DNA from: Tigriopus japonicus
Lineage: Eukaryota > Arthropoda > Copepoda > Harpacticoida > Harpacticidae
Reading direction: 5' to 3'
NCBI GenBank assembly: GCA_010645155.1
Contig: CM021314.1
Location: forward strand, 3,103,556-3,167,555
Length of the DNA: 64,000 nucleotides
In this document: in pieces, positions 63,847 through 64,000 of the stretch
Numbering within the stretch: the first letter of the stretch is position 1
Layout: each line of letters opens with the position of its first letter
Made by a program: the position numbers and the translations under genes
The notes under the pieces: model-generated
Told to the model about the DNA's origin: nothing
Database searches by the model: none
The model's input: only the letters and a program-made list of their open reading frames with translations

Positions 63847-64000
63847 CAGGGGTGTGCAAACTTATTTAGCAATGGGCCAGATTGGCCGGACCTTTGGCGC
63901 TCGCGGGCCAGACCATCCAAAACGGCAAATAATTTCTAGTTTAAAATTCTACAATCTACCTACCCTACATATGTAAAATAACGGTAGATCGATAGTTATG
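63847..64000 (+). mobile_element. Terminus of a hAT-like DNA transposon, cut by the window edge
   Basis: Begins CAGGGGTGTGCAAACTT and continues with GGGCCAGATTGGCCGGACC and GCGGGCCAGACC, the characteristic start of many hAT terminal inverted repeats with GGGCC-rich subterminal DNA. The candidate 8-bp target duplication would end at 63846. The other end lies outside the window. Confidence 0.6.

Noticed and set aside
1..64000. CRISPR arrays, bacterial operons or prophage
   Set aside because: No direct-repeat/spacer arrays, no ribosome-binding-site pattern, and abundant spliceosomal introns indicate a eukaryotic nuclear genome.

Overview
The window reads as nuclear DNA of an arthropod, most likely a copepod or related crustacean. 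The genes are split by short GT-AG introns, mostly about 50-100 bp. AATAAA signals sit close behind stop codons. The gene content includes a Dpr-type immunoglobulin protein, a DM4/12-like four-cysteine domain and a polycystin-1 relative. The taxon is an inference; no single sequence here proves it.

Layout. From 1 to 6 kb on the plus strand lie the last two coding exons of a Dpr-like synaptic immunoglobulin gene (167-671) and an intronless lysosomal N-acetylglucosamine-6-sulfatase (4141-5688). Between them are a 93-bp inverted repeat pair and a tRNA-derived SINE-like element. From 6 to 12 kb there is repeat-rich DNA: a TCGGAT-type tandem array, a near-perfect palindrome, and a decayed non-LTR retrotransposon. 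From 12 to 34 kb three minus-strand genes are tightly packed: a GT31 galactosyltransferase-like protein ending in KDEL (12080-13147), a 13.5-kb polycystin-1-like receptor-channel (13320-26817), and a secreted haem peroxidase with a cysteine-rich prodomain and a furin-type site (27292-33894).

From 37.6 to 44.9 kb on the minus strand is the most unusual locus. Four separate exons each carry an acceptor site, a start codon, a hydrophobic leader, one membrane helix and (in three) a Tyr/Gln/Asn-rich tail. All four end in the same codon phase, inside an Arg codon. All can join the same two downstream exons, which encode a shared four-cysteine domain. This looks like an array of alternative N-terminal exons. 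A TATA/initiator/CRE promoter with a donor-ended leader exon lies upstream at 44.7-44.85 kb.

From 44.9 to 55 kb I see no convincing gene. At 55.1-56.6 kb a possible small membrane protein (plus) faces a divergent intronless seven-helix receptor (minus), with stops 2 bp apart. At 61.2-62.6 kb is a GRTP1-type TBC Rab-GAP gene (minus). The right edge carries a fragment of the same LINE family and the terminus of a hAT-like DNA transposon.

The genes do not form an obvious pathway. Most encode membrane or secreted proteins.
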